Source of the DNA: Helichrysum umbraculigerum
Lineage: Eukaryota > Streptophyta > Magnoliopsida > Asterales > Asteraceae
Assembly: GCA_949592205.1 (NCBI GenBank)
Contig: CATIUR010000006.1
Coordinates: 68,692,001-68,756,000, forward strand
Direction of reading: 5' to 3'
DNA: 64,000 nucleotides
The position numbers were made by a program, and so were the translations under genes. Below are positions 11,569 through 23,078 of this stretch, piece after piece. How positions within the stretch are numbered: the first letter of the stretch is position 1; each line of letters begins with the position of its first letter. The notes beneath the pieces were generated by a model. That model searched no databases, had not been told where the DNA came from, and was given only the letters and a program-made list of their open reading frames with translations.

Positions 11569-11634
11569 AACATGAGGAACCGTCTGGTATTCTCAATGAT
11601 TCCTCAATACAAGTGGGCCTAGATTTGCCAGGTA
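11569..11634 (+). pseudogene. Relic of the gag N-terminus in element B
   Basis: About 188 bp after the LTR, codons for EEHEEPSGILNDSS align with the start of the element C gag (ENEQPTSTLNSS at 28414). At the position of the C start codon ATG, B has ACG, so the start is lost, and a stop follows within about 25 codons. It shows that B descends from a gag-bearing ancestor. Confidence 0.6.
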
Positions 11635-12920
11635 ATTCTCGATAAACTTGGTGAATATCAATAAACTTGAATTAATTACTTTGCTTGTTAGTAGATTAAA
11701 CTGAATTATTGATGATAGTTGCTTGTAATGTGAGGATGTGAAAAATTTACGAGTAATTATGAAGGAAATTGAAATTTTGGAGAAAGTGTTGAAACTGTGT
11801 AGATATATTGTTGACTAAGATGTAATAGTTGTGTTATGGAAAATTAAAGGTATCTACAATATGAAAATAAAGTATGTGTGATTATAGATCTTTGTTAATT
11901 TGATATATGATAAATTAAATTAATATGACTCGTGAAATTAATGAGATGTTGATATATCCCAACTAATAAGTTTCGAGTTGTGTGGTTATCCAAATTAGAA
12001 AGTGCCTATTGAATGGAAGGTGTGCATTTGACTTGGAAATGTCAAAGTGAATGTGGTTGTGTCAAACTTGATGATAGTTGTGTTATAAAGTAATGAATGT
12101 GGCTAAATGTCTATGTGTTTAACATTGTTCATGAATGGTTTGAATTATGATCTTTATATTAAAAGTAGTGTAGTGAGAAAGTCAAAGTGGTCAACGAGTC
12201 TAATTGTGTGTTGACGAGTTTGTGAAAAGTCAAATTTGAAAATTTGTTGAAATTGGTTTATATATGATGGCTTTATGTAATAATTGGTGTTTTGAGGGTA
12301 TAATATGACACCAATAATGAAAATAAAGTTGTTTGACTTGGTAAAGTCAAAGAAGCGTTAATTAGTTGTTAGAATAGTGATTACATGGGCGGAAACCCAA
12401 ACGGGTCGTTAAAGTGCCCAAATGGGTCACTTGATGGTAATATGATTAAAACGAGTGTTGGTTCAAGTATAATGAATGCCAATGTGACTTTAAGTCATAA
12501 ATATAGTAGTAAAGTATATAGAAAGTGTTATGGTATTGAAAATGGTTAAAATTGGTGAAAGTGTCCAATTGGACATTCAAACGGGTCAAAGAGTCCAAAC
12601 CATAGTAGAATGAGTATATGAAAGTGATGAATATGCCCACACGTCACAAATGTATATAGGAACATGTTGGCAAAGGGTTGAAGTCAGAAACCTAGCCATT
12701 TGGAATATGGCGTGTCAACGAAAATGGTTAAAATGGTCCAAAATGAGTCATACGTCCGTTTTCTCGTAAAACGTGAATTTTGAAAAAGTGTAAAAGTGAA
12801 AAAGTTTCATTTTGATCATAAGAACATGTCTGCAAAATTTCAGACCCTAACTCTTTACGGTTTAGGAGATATGCTCGTTGGAAATTCGGAAAACTGCACG
12901 TAATTTCGGCTCAGAAGCTC
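11635..12920 (+). other. Non-coding interior of element B, first part
   Basis: No ORF above background; rich in G, T and A with few C. There is a repeated theme of 'AAACGGGTC' / 'CAAATGGGTCA' (12395-12430, 12575-12590). I see no protein homology. Confidence 0.6.
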
Positions 12921-12994
12921 AGCAGATCGGCTATAGGTAGTGAGCCGATCGGCTATGTGATCCCAGCCGAACGGCTATATTAAGCCGAACGGCT
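12921..12994 (+). repeat. Cluster of four 12-bp palindromes in element B
   Basis: Copies of AGCCGATCGGCT or AGCCGAACGGCT start at 12921 (one mismatch), 12943, 12965 and 12983, spaced 22, 22 and 18 bp. They stand out as GC-rich in AT-rich surroundings. Adjacent copies can pair with each other to form stems of 10-12 bp. Similar clusters lie in the LTRs of C, D and E. Confidence 0.8.
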
Positions 12995-14027
12995 AACATA
13001 GAACAAATCGACAACAGAAAATTTTTGGGACGAAAATGGTGTGAAATTTGACAACAGGGTCGCGGATATGTGACAAAATTTTTAATTTGGATTGGGTTGA
13101 AATTCGCTTGGTCACTCAAAAACGGCCCAATGATCAATGCTATATACTATAGCCTAGGCAGTTTTCGGCACTTCGGGGTCGTTTGGGGCCCGAAAATCGC
13201 GTTTTATTGTTTTGCGAATCTTATTTCGAACTTTCGACTTACGTTTTGTATTGGGCTTTTGTTTCTTTGAGCCCAGGGATCATTTCTAAATATATGTGCA
13301 ACCTTAGAACCTGTTTTAAGAGGTCCACACATTTTATAGTGTATGAGCTGTTTGTAGGCGGTTTATGTAACTGTAAAAAAAAATATATATATACCAGTAA
13401 ATGGTAATGTTGATTGTGGTTAACCAGGATTAGTAAACCTTGATTATAAGAATTATGTGGACTATAAGATGTGAATTAGTTGAACATGATGAAGTAACTG
13501 AATTATGCAAAAGTATTAAAAATGTATTAAATTGAGCATTTTAAGAAGTAGAGGATAAGTGCATGAGCTTATAATTATGTGATGATCGAATATGAAATGC
13601 TCAATTATAAATTAACAAAAGGTTTATAGATTGATTAATATGTGTTAAATATTACACCTTGTATTGATGAAATGTTGGTACTGAAGGTACTAGAAGTATT
13701 AATTGTCATACTAGTAGTTTAATTGGAAATCGGGTAATAAAGAGGTTGACTGATGTACATGTATTAGACATTACTCTATGTTAATAATATATATTGAAAA
13801 TGGTGTTGAATGTCTATGTTGAAGATACCTACCTGATGATACAAGTAATGTATATTAAAAGTGATAGGTTGAAAATAATAGCAAGTTAATAATTGGGGAT
13901 ATGCTTGCTATTACAGGTTGTCAAAGTGTGTAAACTGTTGATATCAGTGTTATGATATATGTTAGAGTAAAGATTAATGACGTGAAGAGGAATGGTATGA
14001 AGTTGCCTGAGAATGAAGTGTGACTGA
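12995..14027 (+). other. Non-coding interior of element B, second part
   Basis: AT-rich, C-poor, without supported ORFs. Short open frames near 13070-13400 have no recognisable domain. Confidence 0.6.
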
Positions 14028-14066
14028 CATAATATGACGACGTCTGGCCAACGTATTTATATTATG
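14028..14066 (+). promoter_or_regulatory. Conserved leader hairpin / short uORF shared with element D
   Basis: The arms CATAATAT and ATATTATG (8 bp, perfect inverted repeat) enclose a loop with TCTGGCCAACGT. Element D has the same motif upstream of gag (55155-55193) with CCTGGCCAACGT in the loop. In both an ATG opens a short frame encoding GQR-x-YIM. The rest of the two interiors is not alignable by eye, so this block is unusually conserved. Confidence 0.55.
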
Positions 14067-15328
14067 CCATTTCACATGAAGTTGTTGAGGCTACTAAGTA
14101 CCAGAAAAAGTTAAGTGGTTGTAAATTAACAGGTAGGATATGTTGACTTGTAGTTGGGTGATAGTCAATGATTGACTAAAAGAAAAGAATAATAGACTGT
14201 TAATCTGTTGTTGCTAATGTTGTATTGAACAAGTGATGTGTATAGGTGGTGCATTGCCAATAGCATGAATGAAAAGTTGATTTAAGCAAAGTAGAGGTCA
14301 GTTGACTTTGAATTATTTGGTTGTTAATAATGTTGAATAGATGATTAATGATAGCACCTTGTGTTGTTGAAATACCATTGATGATGATACATGGTATAAC
14401 AGGTGTTGTCGTAGCATCCAAATTGGTGTGATAGGATGCTAGTTGATTATATAATAATAGTTTTAACCATAAGAATTGACCTCTACCTATTGCTTATTAT
14501 TTATTCTATATGTGATTATGATTATATGAATTGTGATTCTTTGCGAATAAGAGTTTCATATAATCAAGTTATATTTGTAATTACAAGTTGTAAAGTTGAA
14601 ATATTCACATGGATATGTGTTACAGTTGTTACCGGTGATTATGTGTTTTAAATTGTATACATGACTAAGTATGAAAGGTCATGTAAGTGGTCAGTTGACT
14701 TATTAGAGATATGATTTAAGTACAATATATGTGCAGGGTAAAAGATAGAATCATGTACATATGAGTATGTACATGTGGAAAGAATCGAAAGAGTATAGGT
14801 ATATAAATAAGTTATTCAAGGGAGTAATGTATGATATGTATATGATGTGATTAAGTATTTGATGATATGATACTGGTTGTTGGATGGTGTCCTTTATGAT
14901 AGTAAATTAAAGTACAGCTTAAGTGTTTGGGTGAATTTAGGTGAAATACATACGAGTGATGTATAAGCTGATCAAATAGTATATGATTATATAAATCCAG
15001 GGATATATCTTTGATGTTGGGTAATGGAAAGATATGCACATGATGATACCCTTGGGTGAATTAAATTGTAACTACATATTGGGTATATAGTAATAAACAA
15101 GGAAGTGGTTAGAAGTGTATAAGAATATGCCTAGTGATTTAAAACAGTCATACATATTGTATGCATATAGTGATGAACATACATGTAGTTGGAATTGTAA
15201 AAGGGGTATAGTCTTATTAAATTGAAGATATAATATAAGATGAAGCTATCATGAGAAGTGAGAGTTAGTATGTGATTGAGTTTCCAAGATCAATTAGGGA
15301 TGATCAGATTTCGAGGACGAAATCTCCT
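14067..15328 (+). other. Non-coding interior of element B, third part
   Basis: Where gag-pol would lie in an autonomous relative there is only C-poor, AT-rich non-coding sequence. The final 40 bp (TTTCGAGGACGAAATCTC) resemble the usual end of chromovirus pol before the polypurine tract. Confidence 0.6.
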
Positions 15329-15341
15329 AAGGGGGGAGATT
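15329..15341 (+). other. Polypurine tract of element B
   Basis: AAGGGGGGAGAT directly precedes the 3' LTR (TGTAACATCC); it would prime plus-strand DNA synthesis. Confidence 0.85.
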
Positions 15342-17668
15342 TGTAACATCCAAATTTCGGGTCTAGTAATATTTTAATATTTTCTGACTTTGGTGTATTA
15401 TTTGATGTGTCAGAAAATAGGTTTCTTGTATTATTTAAATATAATAGGGAAAAGAGTCAAATAATTTATGGTGACTAATATATTAATGAATGGTTTAATT
15501 TAATTTAGTTGACGGTAAAATAAAATAATATTTTCTTGCAAATGGTTTTTAAGTTCCAGACAATGAAAAGTACGGGGAATGAAATTAAACACTTTTAGTA
15601 TACTACCAAAATATTAAGTCGGTTGTTTCTTTACATATATCTTTACATACATACACACATACGATCATATATACATACATACAAGATACAACAAACCCTA
15701 AATCTATGAGGAATCATCAAATTGAAGATCTCAAACACGAATCCAAGCATCAAGATCATGAATTATCTTCCTCTAATCTTTCTATTCATCTAGTAAGTCT
15801 TGATTTCTTGATGTTCATAAATCTAAAAATTTGGGGTTTTGAGGGTTATTGATTATAATCCGAAATTGAGGCTTGAAGTTGCTAAATTAATGTTAATTGA
15901 GCTTATAAATGATGATATGTAACATGATTCAAGGGTTATCTTGTATATTTGAATTAGGGTTTGTGAATTTGATTAGTGTTCTTGTGATATATGATGAGTT
16001 TGATGAAATTGTAGTTATAATTCGAAATTAAAGATGGATATTAGTTAAAGTGGTGTTACTAAGTGTTAATAAGATGATTAGTAACCTTAAACTACCCTAA
16101 AAGTGAATTAATTAAGTTGTAGAGTTTATGATTTAGATGGGTTTTGATCATATGATGATGTTTTGGTGTTAACACACTATAATTGGTAATTATAAAGGTT
16201 GTTGGAATATTATTAGGAAGAATTGAAGTATAATCATATAAGTAGTGATGGTTTAGTTGAATAATTATGCATTATAGCTTGTAAACTTGTTATAATGGTT
16301 AGTTGATGATTGAACTATGGTTATAAGCTAAGCTATAATCTAGAAATGATAAACTTGATATATGATCATTAATAAAGCTTGTGAGTTTAGTTGATTTTGA
16401 AAGAATCAATGTTTGATGTTGATGTTATTAATGAATAATTGGTAATGGTTGATTGTTGTTAATAATTAACATGATGATTATAGGGAGTTTGATAAATTGT
16501 TAAATATGAGAAGCTATTAATCTTGCTAAAGGTTTCATAATATTAGTAACAATGATGGAGATGAGTGAAGGTAATAAGGTGATCATAATGATCATAGAGT
16601 TGACTAGTGATAATTGAAATAACCCAACATGGTAATGTGATTCTAATGATTATGAAAGTATGATGTTAAAATGATTATTCATAATCTTGGAATGATACAA
16701 GTTAGTGACAAGTTGTTTGATGTAATTACATAATGTTATATTAATATTGAGACAAGTGTCAAGTGACTAACTTGTGTTGTTCTATTGTATTCTCAGATGT
16801 GCAGAAGGCTCAGTGATATTAGACTACTGAGTGGATGGCTGAGGTATTCGGTGAGTGGATCTCAAATCCTCAGCGTAACTTGGTTGTAACAAGTTTGGTT
16901 ACAACAAGTAACGTGTTATTACTTTATTATTTGCATTGATGATTATGCGGATAGTAATAATACTGTTGATATGTTGACTAGTTGAATATGTGACTTGTTG
17001 ATTACGTGATCACTTGAGTTAATTGGCCTTCGGGCATCAGTTGTTAATGAGGCAACGAGTTGATGAACTGTTGGTTGGGCTAGTTGGTTATCCAAAGTTT
17101 AACACATCTCCTGTGTTAGTTGAAGATAATCACTAGCTATCGGTCTCGTCCGTATGGCCATACGGATAGGTTGGGTAAGTGTTCTTGGGGAGCCTCCCGG
17201 GTTAATGGTTATTCCCAGAGCCGCCGATCCTCATTATGGTGTTGTTGATTAGTTGAATTGTTGCATTGTTGAACTGATGCATTGTGGATGTGTTGTATGG
17301 GTACTTGCTTGTTTAGTGCTAATTGTTGTACACAAAGTTGTTGCGCTAAGTTAGGTTGTTGATTAGTATCTGCTCACTTAGCGTTATGCTAATCCCCCAC
17401 ATTATCCCTTCTTGCAGGTTTTGGCTATTGTATTGGGTGGGCAAGAAGTTGGACTAGAAGGAATGTTTGACCTTGAGGCGTTACTCTGATAGTGGAATTG
17501 TATAAAATAATGTTTTAACATGTTTTTATATAACACCTCTAGCGAGAAGTTATGTTTTTAAAAGGTTGAATTTTATATGTTGATAAAATGGTGTAAACTA
17601 TTACTAGTCATTTGGACATACGCTTCCGATTTATTATATTTAAATGAGTGTAAATGCGGGGTGTTATA
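15342..17668 (+). repeat. 3' LTR of element B
   Basis: Same length and practically the same sequence as 9057-11383; ends GTGTTATA followed by the TSD copy CTGAC (17669-17673). Confidence 0.95.
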
Positions 17669-17673
17669 CTGAC

Positions 17674-18130
17674 GGTGCAGCTAGCTCTGGGGGTCCGGAG
17701 CAGGGCTAATTCTCACAAGTCCATCAGGAGAAGAACACACTTATGCCTTGAGATTCGACTTTCAGGAAACAAATAACGAGGCAGAGTATGAGGCATTAAT
17801 AGCCGGACTACGGATAGCTGAGCAAATGGACATCACAAACCGTTCGTTGATTCCCAGTTGGTGGCTAATCAAATAAATGGCAACTTTGAAGCTAAGGAAC
17901 AGGCAATGAAAAAGTACTTAGAAGTGGTGTAGGAGATCAAAAAGAAGTTCAGCCACTTTAAAATTGATCAGGTCCCAAGAAGCCAAAACAAAAAGGCTGA
18001 TGTGTTAAGCAAACTAGCAACCCTTACGTTCGCTCACCTCACATAGGAAGTCTTGGCGGAAGTTTTGAAACAAAAGTCAATCGATACTAGCAATGAGGTC
18101 AACCCAGTACAAGAGGAAGGAGAAACCTAG
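17674..18130 (+). pseudogene. Element A second RNase H domain, 3' piece
   Basis: Continues the domain split by element B: codons for GAASSG, then HTYALRFDFQETNNEAEYEA, which holds the catalytic Glu of RNase H, then DSQLVANQINGNFEAK with a catalytic Asp, then DQVPRSQNKKADVLSKLA. Two frameshifts (near 17705 and 17850) and two in-frame TAG codons (about 17930 and 18043) break it. This archaeal-like RNase H is a mark of Tat elements. Confidence 0.85.
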
Positions 18131-19363
18131 ATGACACAAATCAGAAATTACTTGCTGAATGGAACACTCCCTGCCGACAGAGCTCAAGCAAGAAAGATCA
18201 GAGTAAAGGCCCCAATGTACACCATCGAAAAGGGAGAGTTACTCCGGAAGTCTTTTCTGAGGCCTAATCTCATATGTGTAGAACCAAATCAGGCAGAAAA
18301 CCTGATCAGGGAGATACATGAAGGCTCCTGTTGTTTACACTCAGGACCACGAGCAATCACAGGAAAGATAATGAGATAGGGCTATTTCTGGCCATCCATG
18401 CATCAGGATACTCTGTCTATTGTCCGAAAATGCCAATCCTGCCAAATCCACGCGCCTGTCTCAAGAACCCCAAAACATGATCTCATTCCTGTAACCTCAC
18501 CATGGCCATTTTATAAATGGGGCATCGACATTGTCGGTCCTTTTCCACCTGTTGCTGGAGGAGTCAAGTTCATCGTCGTTGCCATTGACTATTTTACTAA
18601 ATGGGTGGAAGCAAAGCCCATAGCCCAAATTTCAGGAAAGAAGATGGTTAATTTCGTTTGGGAAAACATTGTTTGAAGGTTTGGCATCCCTCACGAAATT
18701 GTAAGCGATAATGGCACTCAGTTTGCAGCGGATCCCTTCAAGTCGTGGTGCAGTGAACTCTCAATTCAACAGACTTTCACCTCTGTAGCACACCCTCAAG
18801 CCAATGGGCAGGTAGAAGTGACTAACAGGGATATTGTTGCAGGCATCAAAGCCAGGCTGGTTAACTCCAGAACGGGATGGATTGAAGAGCTCCCAAATGT
18901 TTTATGGGCCCATCGAACCATGCCAAAGAACGACAGCACTTGGGTAACTCAATTCAGTTTGGTATATGGAACGGAAGCTGTCATTCCTGCTGAAATCAGT
19001 GTACCAACACAAAGAATCCTGACGTTTGAAGAAGAGGCAAACATTGTGTCCCTTCAGGAGACCCTGAATATGGTCGAAGAAGTCAGGGAAATGGCAGCAA
19101 TCCAGCAGGCAAGGAACAAACACAAGATGGCCAGGTACTACAACAGGAAGGTTCAACCCCATGAATACAAGTCAGGGGATTATGTTTGGCGTAGGAATGA
19201 AGCTTCAAGAGCTGAGGATACAGGAAACCTTGGCCAAAATTGGGAAGGACCGTATCAAATAACTGAAGCCCATGGTAAAGGAGCCTACTCTCTAGCTTAC
19301 CTGGACGGTACTGCCATACCTCGCACCTAGCATGCAACCAACTTGAAAAGATGTTATGTTTGA
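18131..19363 (+). pseudogene. Element A integrase
   Basis: One frame with stops at 18377 (TAG), 18674 (TGA) and 19328 (TAG), each at a site where this family usually has Trp or Cys. The zinc domain shows the H-H pair in REIHEGSCCLHSG and CQSCQ. The catalytic core has GIDIVGPFPP (first Asp), VSDNGTQFA (second Asp) and HPQANGQVEVTNR (Glu). A C-terminal segment with GDYVWRRN and LGQNWEGPYQI follows, then a short tail ending at TGA 19361. Integrase inserts the element DNA into the host chromosome. No chromodomain is visible, in agreement with a non-chromovirus Tat element. Confidence 0.9.
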
Positions 19364-19963
19364 ACAACTTATTGTAAGCCCGGGAGAGATTGATCACCCC
19401 TCCTGACAGGCATTTCTATGTTAATCGCTTGCATTTTCAATAAAAATTAAGTTGTTCATTCCAGAACTTGTCTTTTCATTGCTTTTAATATACAAATTCA
19501 GGGCCCACCCGCTGGTCGAAATCACCCAGTGTGATTCCACGATTACCCCACTCCCTGCACTTGGCTGACAGAATCACCCAAAATAGCAGACTGGAATGGC
19601 GGTCCTGCCACAGTGGAAGGTGAATTCTAGCCCTATCCCTGGTAGAGATTCACCTCAACCAATAGGTTGGCTAGTGATGAATCAGATCAAGGCACGAATG
19701 ACACGAGCATCCGCCAATAGGCTTGCTGAGCTGATCATTCCTGTACGAAAAGGCAACCTAGAATTTGCCAAGTCATGACTACACAGGGGAATATCCCACT
19801 CAGACAAAACTAACTTGTCCAGAATAAAGACAAGTACAGAAACACAAAAGAGTACTCACAATAAATACAAAGAAATATAAAGCAACATGTTATTTCACAA
19901 AAAATACAGGAAGTATTATCCACAAATTACAGACATAAAGTTCCAAGTTACAAATATAAGAAG
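19364..19963 (+). other. Spacer between pol and the antisense gene of element A
   Basis: No supported ORF. An AATAAA signal at 19438-19443 may be a poly(A) site for transcripts from either the pol side or read-through. Confidence 0.45.
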
Positions 19964-22389
19964 CTAAGGCTTCATGGAAAGGATCGCCTCAACAGGCATG
20001 TCTAGATCCTCAACAAGCTTTTCCAAAAAGGGAGAGGTGGTTAAACCCGCTAAAGCACGCCCTGCAGCTCTTGCCTTGTTAGCTGCTTCGGGATCAATCT
20101 TTGCCGCAATTTCGACTGGAAGAGGACTCAGATGCTAGGTGGCCATGTATGCCACCTCATGCTGACCTTGAGCCCATGCACATTTAACCATATTGGCAAA
20201 AGGGTTCTTGATCCCTGGACAACCCATCGAGGTGATAATGAGACCAGGGAGACCAGCCTGCAATTTTTTCTTTTCCTCAATTGCTGCATCTCTCTCAAAA
20301 ATAGCCTGATCTTTTTCAGTGATCGCTTGATCTCTCTCAGTAGTAGCTTGATCCCTGACAGCAATAGCTTCATCTCGATGAGCATTAGCAGCATTTAGTT
20401 CTTGGCCATTTTGTTGCAGGGAAGCCTCCATATTTTCAACCTTTTTCTCTTGCTCTGCAAGCTGGGCTTTCAAAGCCTCTATCACAGCATCCATCTGGTC
20501 GGCTTTAGCAATACTCTCCCTGTGGTCAGCTTTAAACTTCATAAAACTGTCCCTCTCCTGCTGAAATCTGTCCCTCTCCTCCTTCAGGCCAGCACCCAAC
20601 TTCCTGTTCAACTTATCAACGTGATCGGCAATGTGCAAAGTATTAATGTTCCACATAAAATGGTCAAAAGTGGACTTGATGCCGCGGTTGATGCCATGGC
20701 GGATAGACAGGGAGCTCATCTTCTTCCCAATAGCAGGAGGCATGGCGTGACGAACTAAGTCCCTGCAAGATTGAAGATCTCGGCCAGGGTTATCAACCTG
20801 AAATCCCCACCCTGGCACAAAAATAGGAGAACCACTGAAATCACTCATCGGAGCAGTGGGGATGGGACCCCTAGCCCCTCCTAAAAAATCCGTGGCATCG
20901 TCATCCTCGTCCATGTCAGGCAGAGATAAGCTAGAACTGCTATCATACAGGGAACTACCCCCAGCAGTCTCTTTCCTGACACCCTCCTCCTGCAGAACAA
21001 CTCTCCTTTTCTTCTTAAGGGTTGCACCATCACCACCTCCTTCTTCATCTGAAAATAACAACCACAAGGTTAGAAAGGGAAATGAATCGAAAGCAAATAA
21101 AAGAAAGGTATTGCCTATACCAGTCGCAGAATCATGCAGCGCACACGTGGATCTTTCCATGTGCTCGGCAGACAACCCCTCATCTGGCACAGTGGTTTCC
21201 TGAGTGGAAGTATCAGCCCCCTCAACTTCCCTGGTCGACTTCTTTTTTCTCTTCTTTTTACCAGCTTGCTCTCCCACCGTAGTTTTCTTCCTGCTCGCAC
21301 CTCCCCCAAGAGTGTCAACGACAGTGTAGTCAGCAGGAATGTCCGATCCAGGAGGAAGAGTCTCAGCTGTAGCACCTTCAGGAGTAACAGGTAGATTGTT
21401 GACGGAAGTATGGCCAACATCAATACCAGAAGGATCCTCAGAGGCAAGAGCAAAGCAAATATCCATCACTACAATATAAGAAAAATAAAATAAGGGTTAA
21501 AACACAAACCGAAGAAGGCAAGGGGAGCACTTCAGGAAAATATAATCATGGAACCATCACTACAATCCCATTCCCTACCTTTATTTTGATGCCTGCAAAT
21601 CAGGACCCTATCCTTCCTATTCCAGTTCCTGCTCATGTTAGCCATGGCCAAAACGGAATCAGGGTAAGGCCTCATCACCACGCTTGCCTGCGACAGCAGG
21701 CGGAAAAAATCCATGTCGTTCTCAGTTTGGTCTATCTCTAGGGCAACATTCTTTACAACCCCCTGTTTTTTCATCCAGGTAGCCGGATTAGCCCACAGGA
21801 AAAGCTTTTCCTGACCCTTTGGTAAAATTCTATTGTCAACAAAGAAAAAGTGGTCTTTCCAGTTCCGCAGGCCATCGGCCCTGGGGCCGCAAAAATTAGC
21901 CTTCCTGCCAGTCCTCTTGGACACTGTAAACCAACTCTCCGGAGAAATTGCTATCGTAAATTGGGAAGAAAAAAATAGCAGGGAAGGTTTTTTCCTATGT
22001 AATCGACAATAAACCTCAAACAAAATGATTTTCTGTAACCCTAAGGGGTGTAGCTGAGTAAACCCTATACCGTAATGCTCTAACAGCGAAATCAAGAAAG
22101 GCGTGGGGGGAAGTCTAAAGTTACTGGTCTCGAACCAGTGCTTATACACAGTCATCATGCCCTTAGGTGGTGCATGGGTGCGCTGTGCCGGAGTGGGTGC
22201 TATAGCGTCATATTGATACAAACAGGGATACAATTCGGCAAGCGCCGGCATATCACTTTCCCTAATTTTACTCTCTATATCATTAACTATGCCTCCGAAA
22301 AACTGCATATTGGCTTTCCTTACGGCCGGCGCTGACATAGGTACGGTGGTCAAAGAAGTAGTAGGGTGGATGGTGGATGATGGTTCCAT
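19964..22389 (-). pseudogene. Antisense three-exon gene of element A (Tat-type extra ORF, 'putative gypsy type transposon' domain)
   Basis: Minus-strand gene. Exon 1 is 22389-21579 from ATG (MEPSSTIHPTTS). Intron 1 (21578-21469) has GTAGGG...TTGTAG borders. Exon 2 is 21468-21121. Intron 2 (21120-21049, 72 nt) has GTATAG...TTTCAG borders and keeps the frame open. Exon 3 is 21048-19964. The summed length is divisible by three (747 codons plus stop), with one internal TAG at 20132-20134. Exon 1 carries a region of the LLEHYGIGFTQLHPLGLQ and FEVYCRLHRKKPSLLFF type, which I know from the plant 'putative gypsy type transposon' family. Exon 2 has a Lys/Arg-rich NLS-like GKKKRKKKS, and exon 3 a long coiled coil (EERDRFQQERDSF and repeated E/RDQA units). 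Antisense ORFs at this place are known in Tat elements; their role is unknown. Confidence 0.75.
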
Positions 22390-23060
22390 GACTATCTCCG
22401 TAAAAACAACAAGAAAAATAAAATAAAACACAAAGAACGTAAGCGGAATATGAACCTCGAACGGCCGGAGTGCTAAAAATGGAAGAATCCGATGAAAACT
22501 TGCCGAAATTGCAGAGCAGAGAGAATAGAAGAAGCTTTTGAAAACAAATGAGCGCGTAACGAAAAGAAAAAGGGGTAGATCCCTATTTATAGCAGCAATG
22601 GATAACCGCCGCAGGCCCATGGGCCTTCATCAGGACCCTACACGTGTATGGTTATCACACCAAACCCAGGAATACAAACAGACAGCTGGCACATTTAATG
22701 CCTCACGCGCCCTTGTAACGCATTTTACGCTACCCGAGGAAACTCAACCGACAACAGTACCTGACACACCTCGGGTACATCTCTCTTTTCTGACAAACTG
22801 ATGGGACGCCATCAGTCAAACCCTTTCGGCCAGAAACATGCCACGTAGCTCCTGATAACATCATTCTCTGGAGCAATATAAAAAACGAATGCCACAAAAT
22901 GACCAAAGCATTCGCCCCCGAAATATTAAACTTACCCCTTAGCCATCAGGAATGAAAAATCGTTTCCTGAGCAGGAAGACATAAAAACAGAAGTAACTTA
23001 CCTGAGGAGTGCTACTGATCAGGAGCAAGTAGTTTAGTCCCCTGGTGAATACACCAGCCT
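22390..23060 (-). promoter_or_regulatory. Probable upstream region of the antisense gene
   Basis: Lies between the antisense ATG and the 3' LTR. It should contain the antisense promoter; a TATA-like ATAAATAG is present on the minus strand (22583-22590, CTATTTAT on +), about 195 nt before the ATG. No other coding segment is supported. Confidence 0.4.
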
Positions 23061-23078
23061 ACTAAACTGGGGGGACTT
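23061..23078 (+). other. Polypurine tract of element A
   Basis: ACTAAACTGGGGGGACT directly before the 3' LTR; the G run fits the plus-strand primer site. Confidence 0.65.

Larger units (their letters stand above)
9057..17668 (+). mobile_element. Element B: non-autonomous gypsy (LARD-like) retrotransposon
   Basis: Two 2,327-bp LTRs (9057-11383 and 15342-17668) begin TGTAACATCC and end GGTGTTATA. They flank a 3,958-bp interior with a tRNA-iMet primer site and a polypurine tract but no gag, RT or integrase frame. I found one base difference between the LTRs by eye (in the AAAGTACGAGG / AAAGTACGGGG stretch), so it moved recently, presumably using proteins of an autonomous chromovirus. TSD is CTGAC. 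LTR segments share blocks with element C (for example TTCCAGACAATG, and GATATTAGACTACTGAGTGG in B against GACATTAGACTACTGAGTGG in C), so B and C are distant relatives. Its + strand is strikingly poor in C. Confidence 0.93.

Noticed and set aside
20132..21394. Plus-strand open frames across the antisense gene of element A
   Set aside because: Shadows of the minus-strand exons; only the minus strand has domain similarity, coiled coils and consistent introns.
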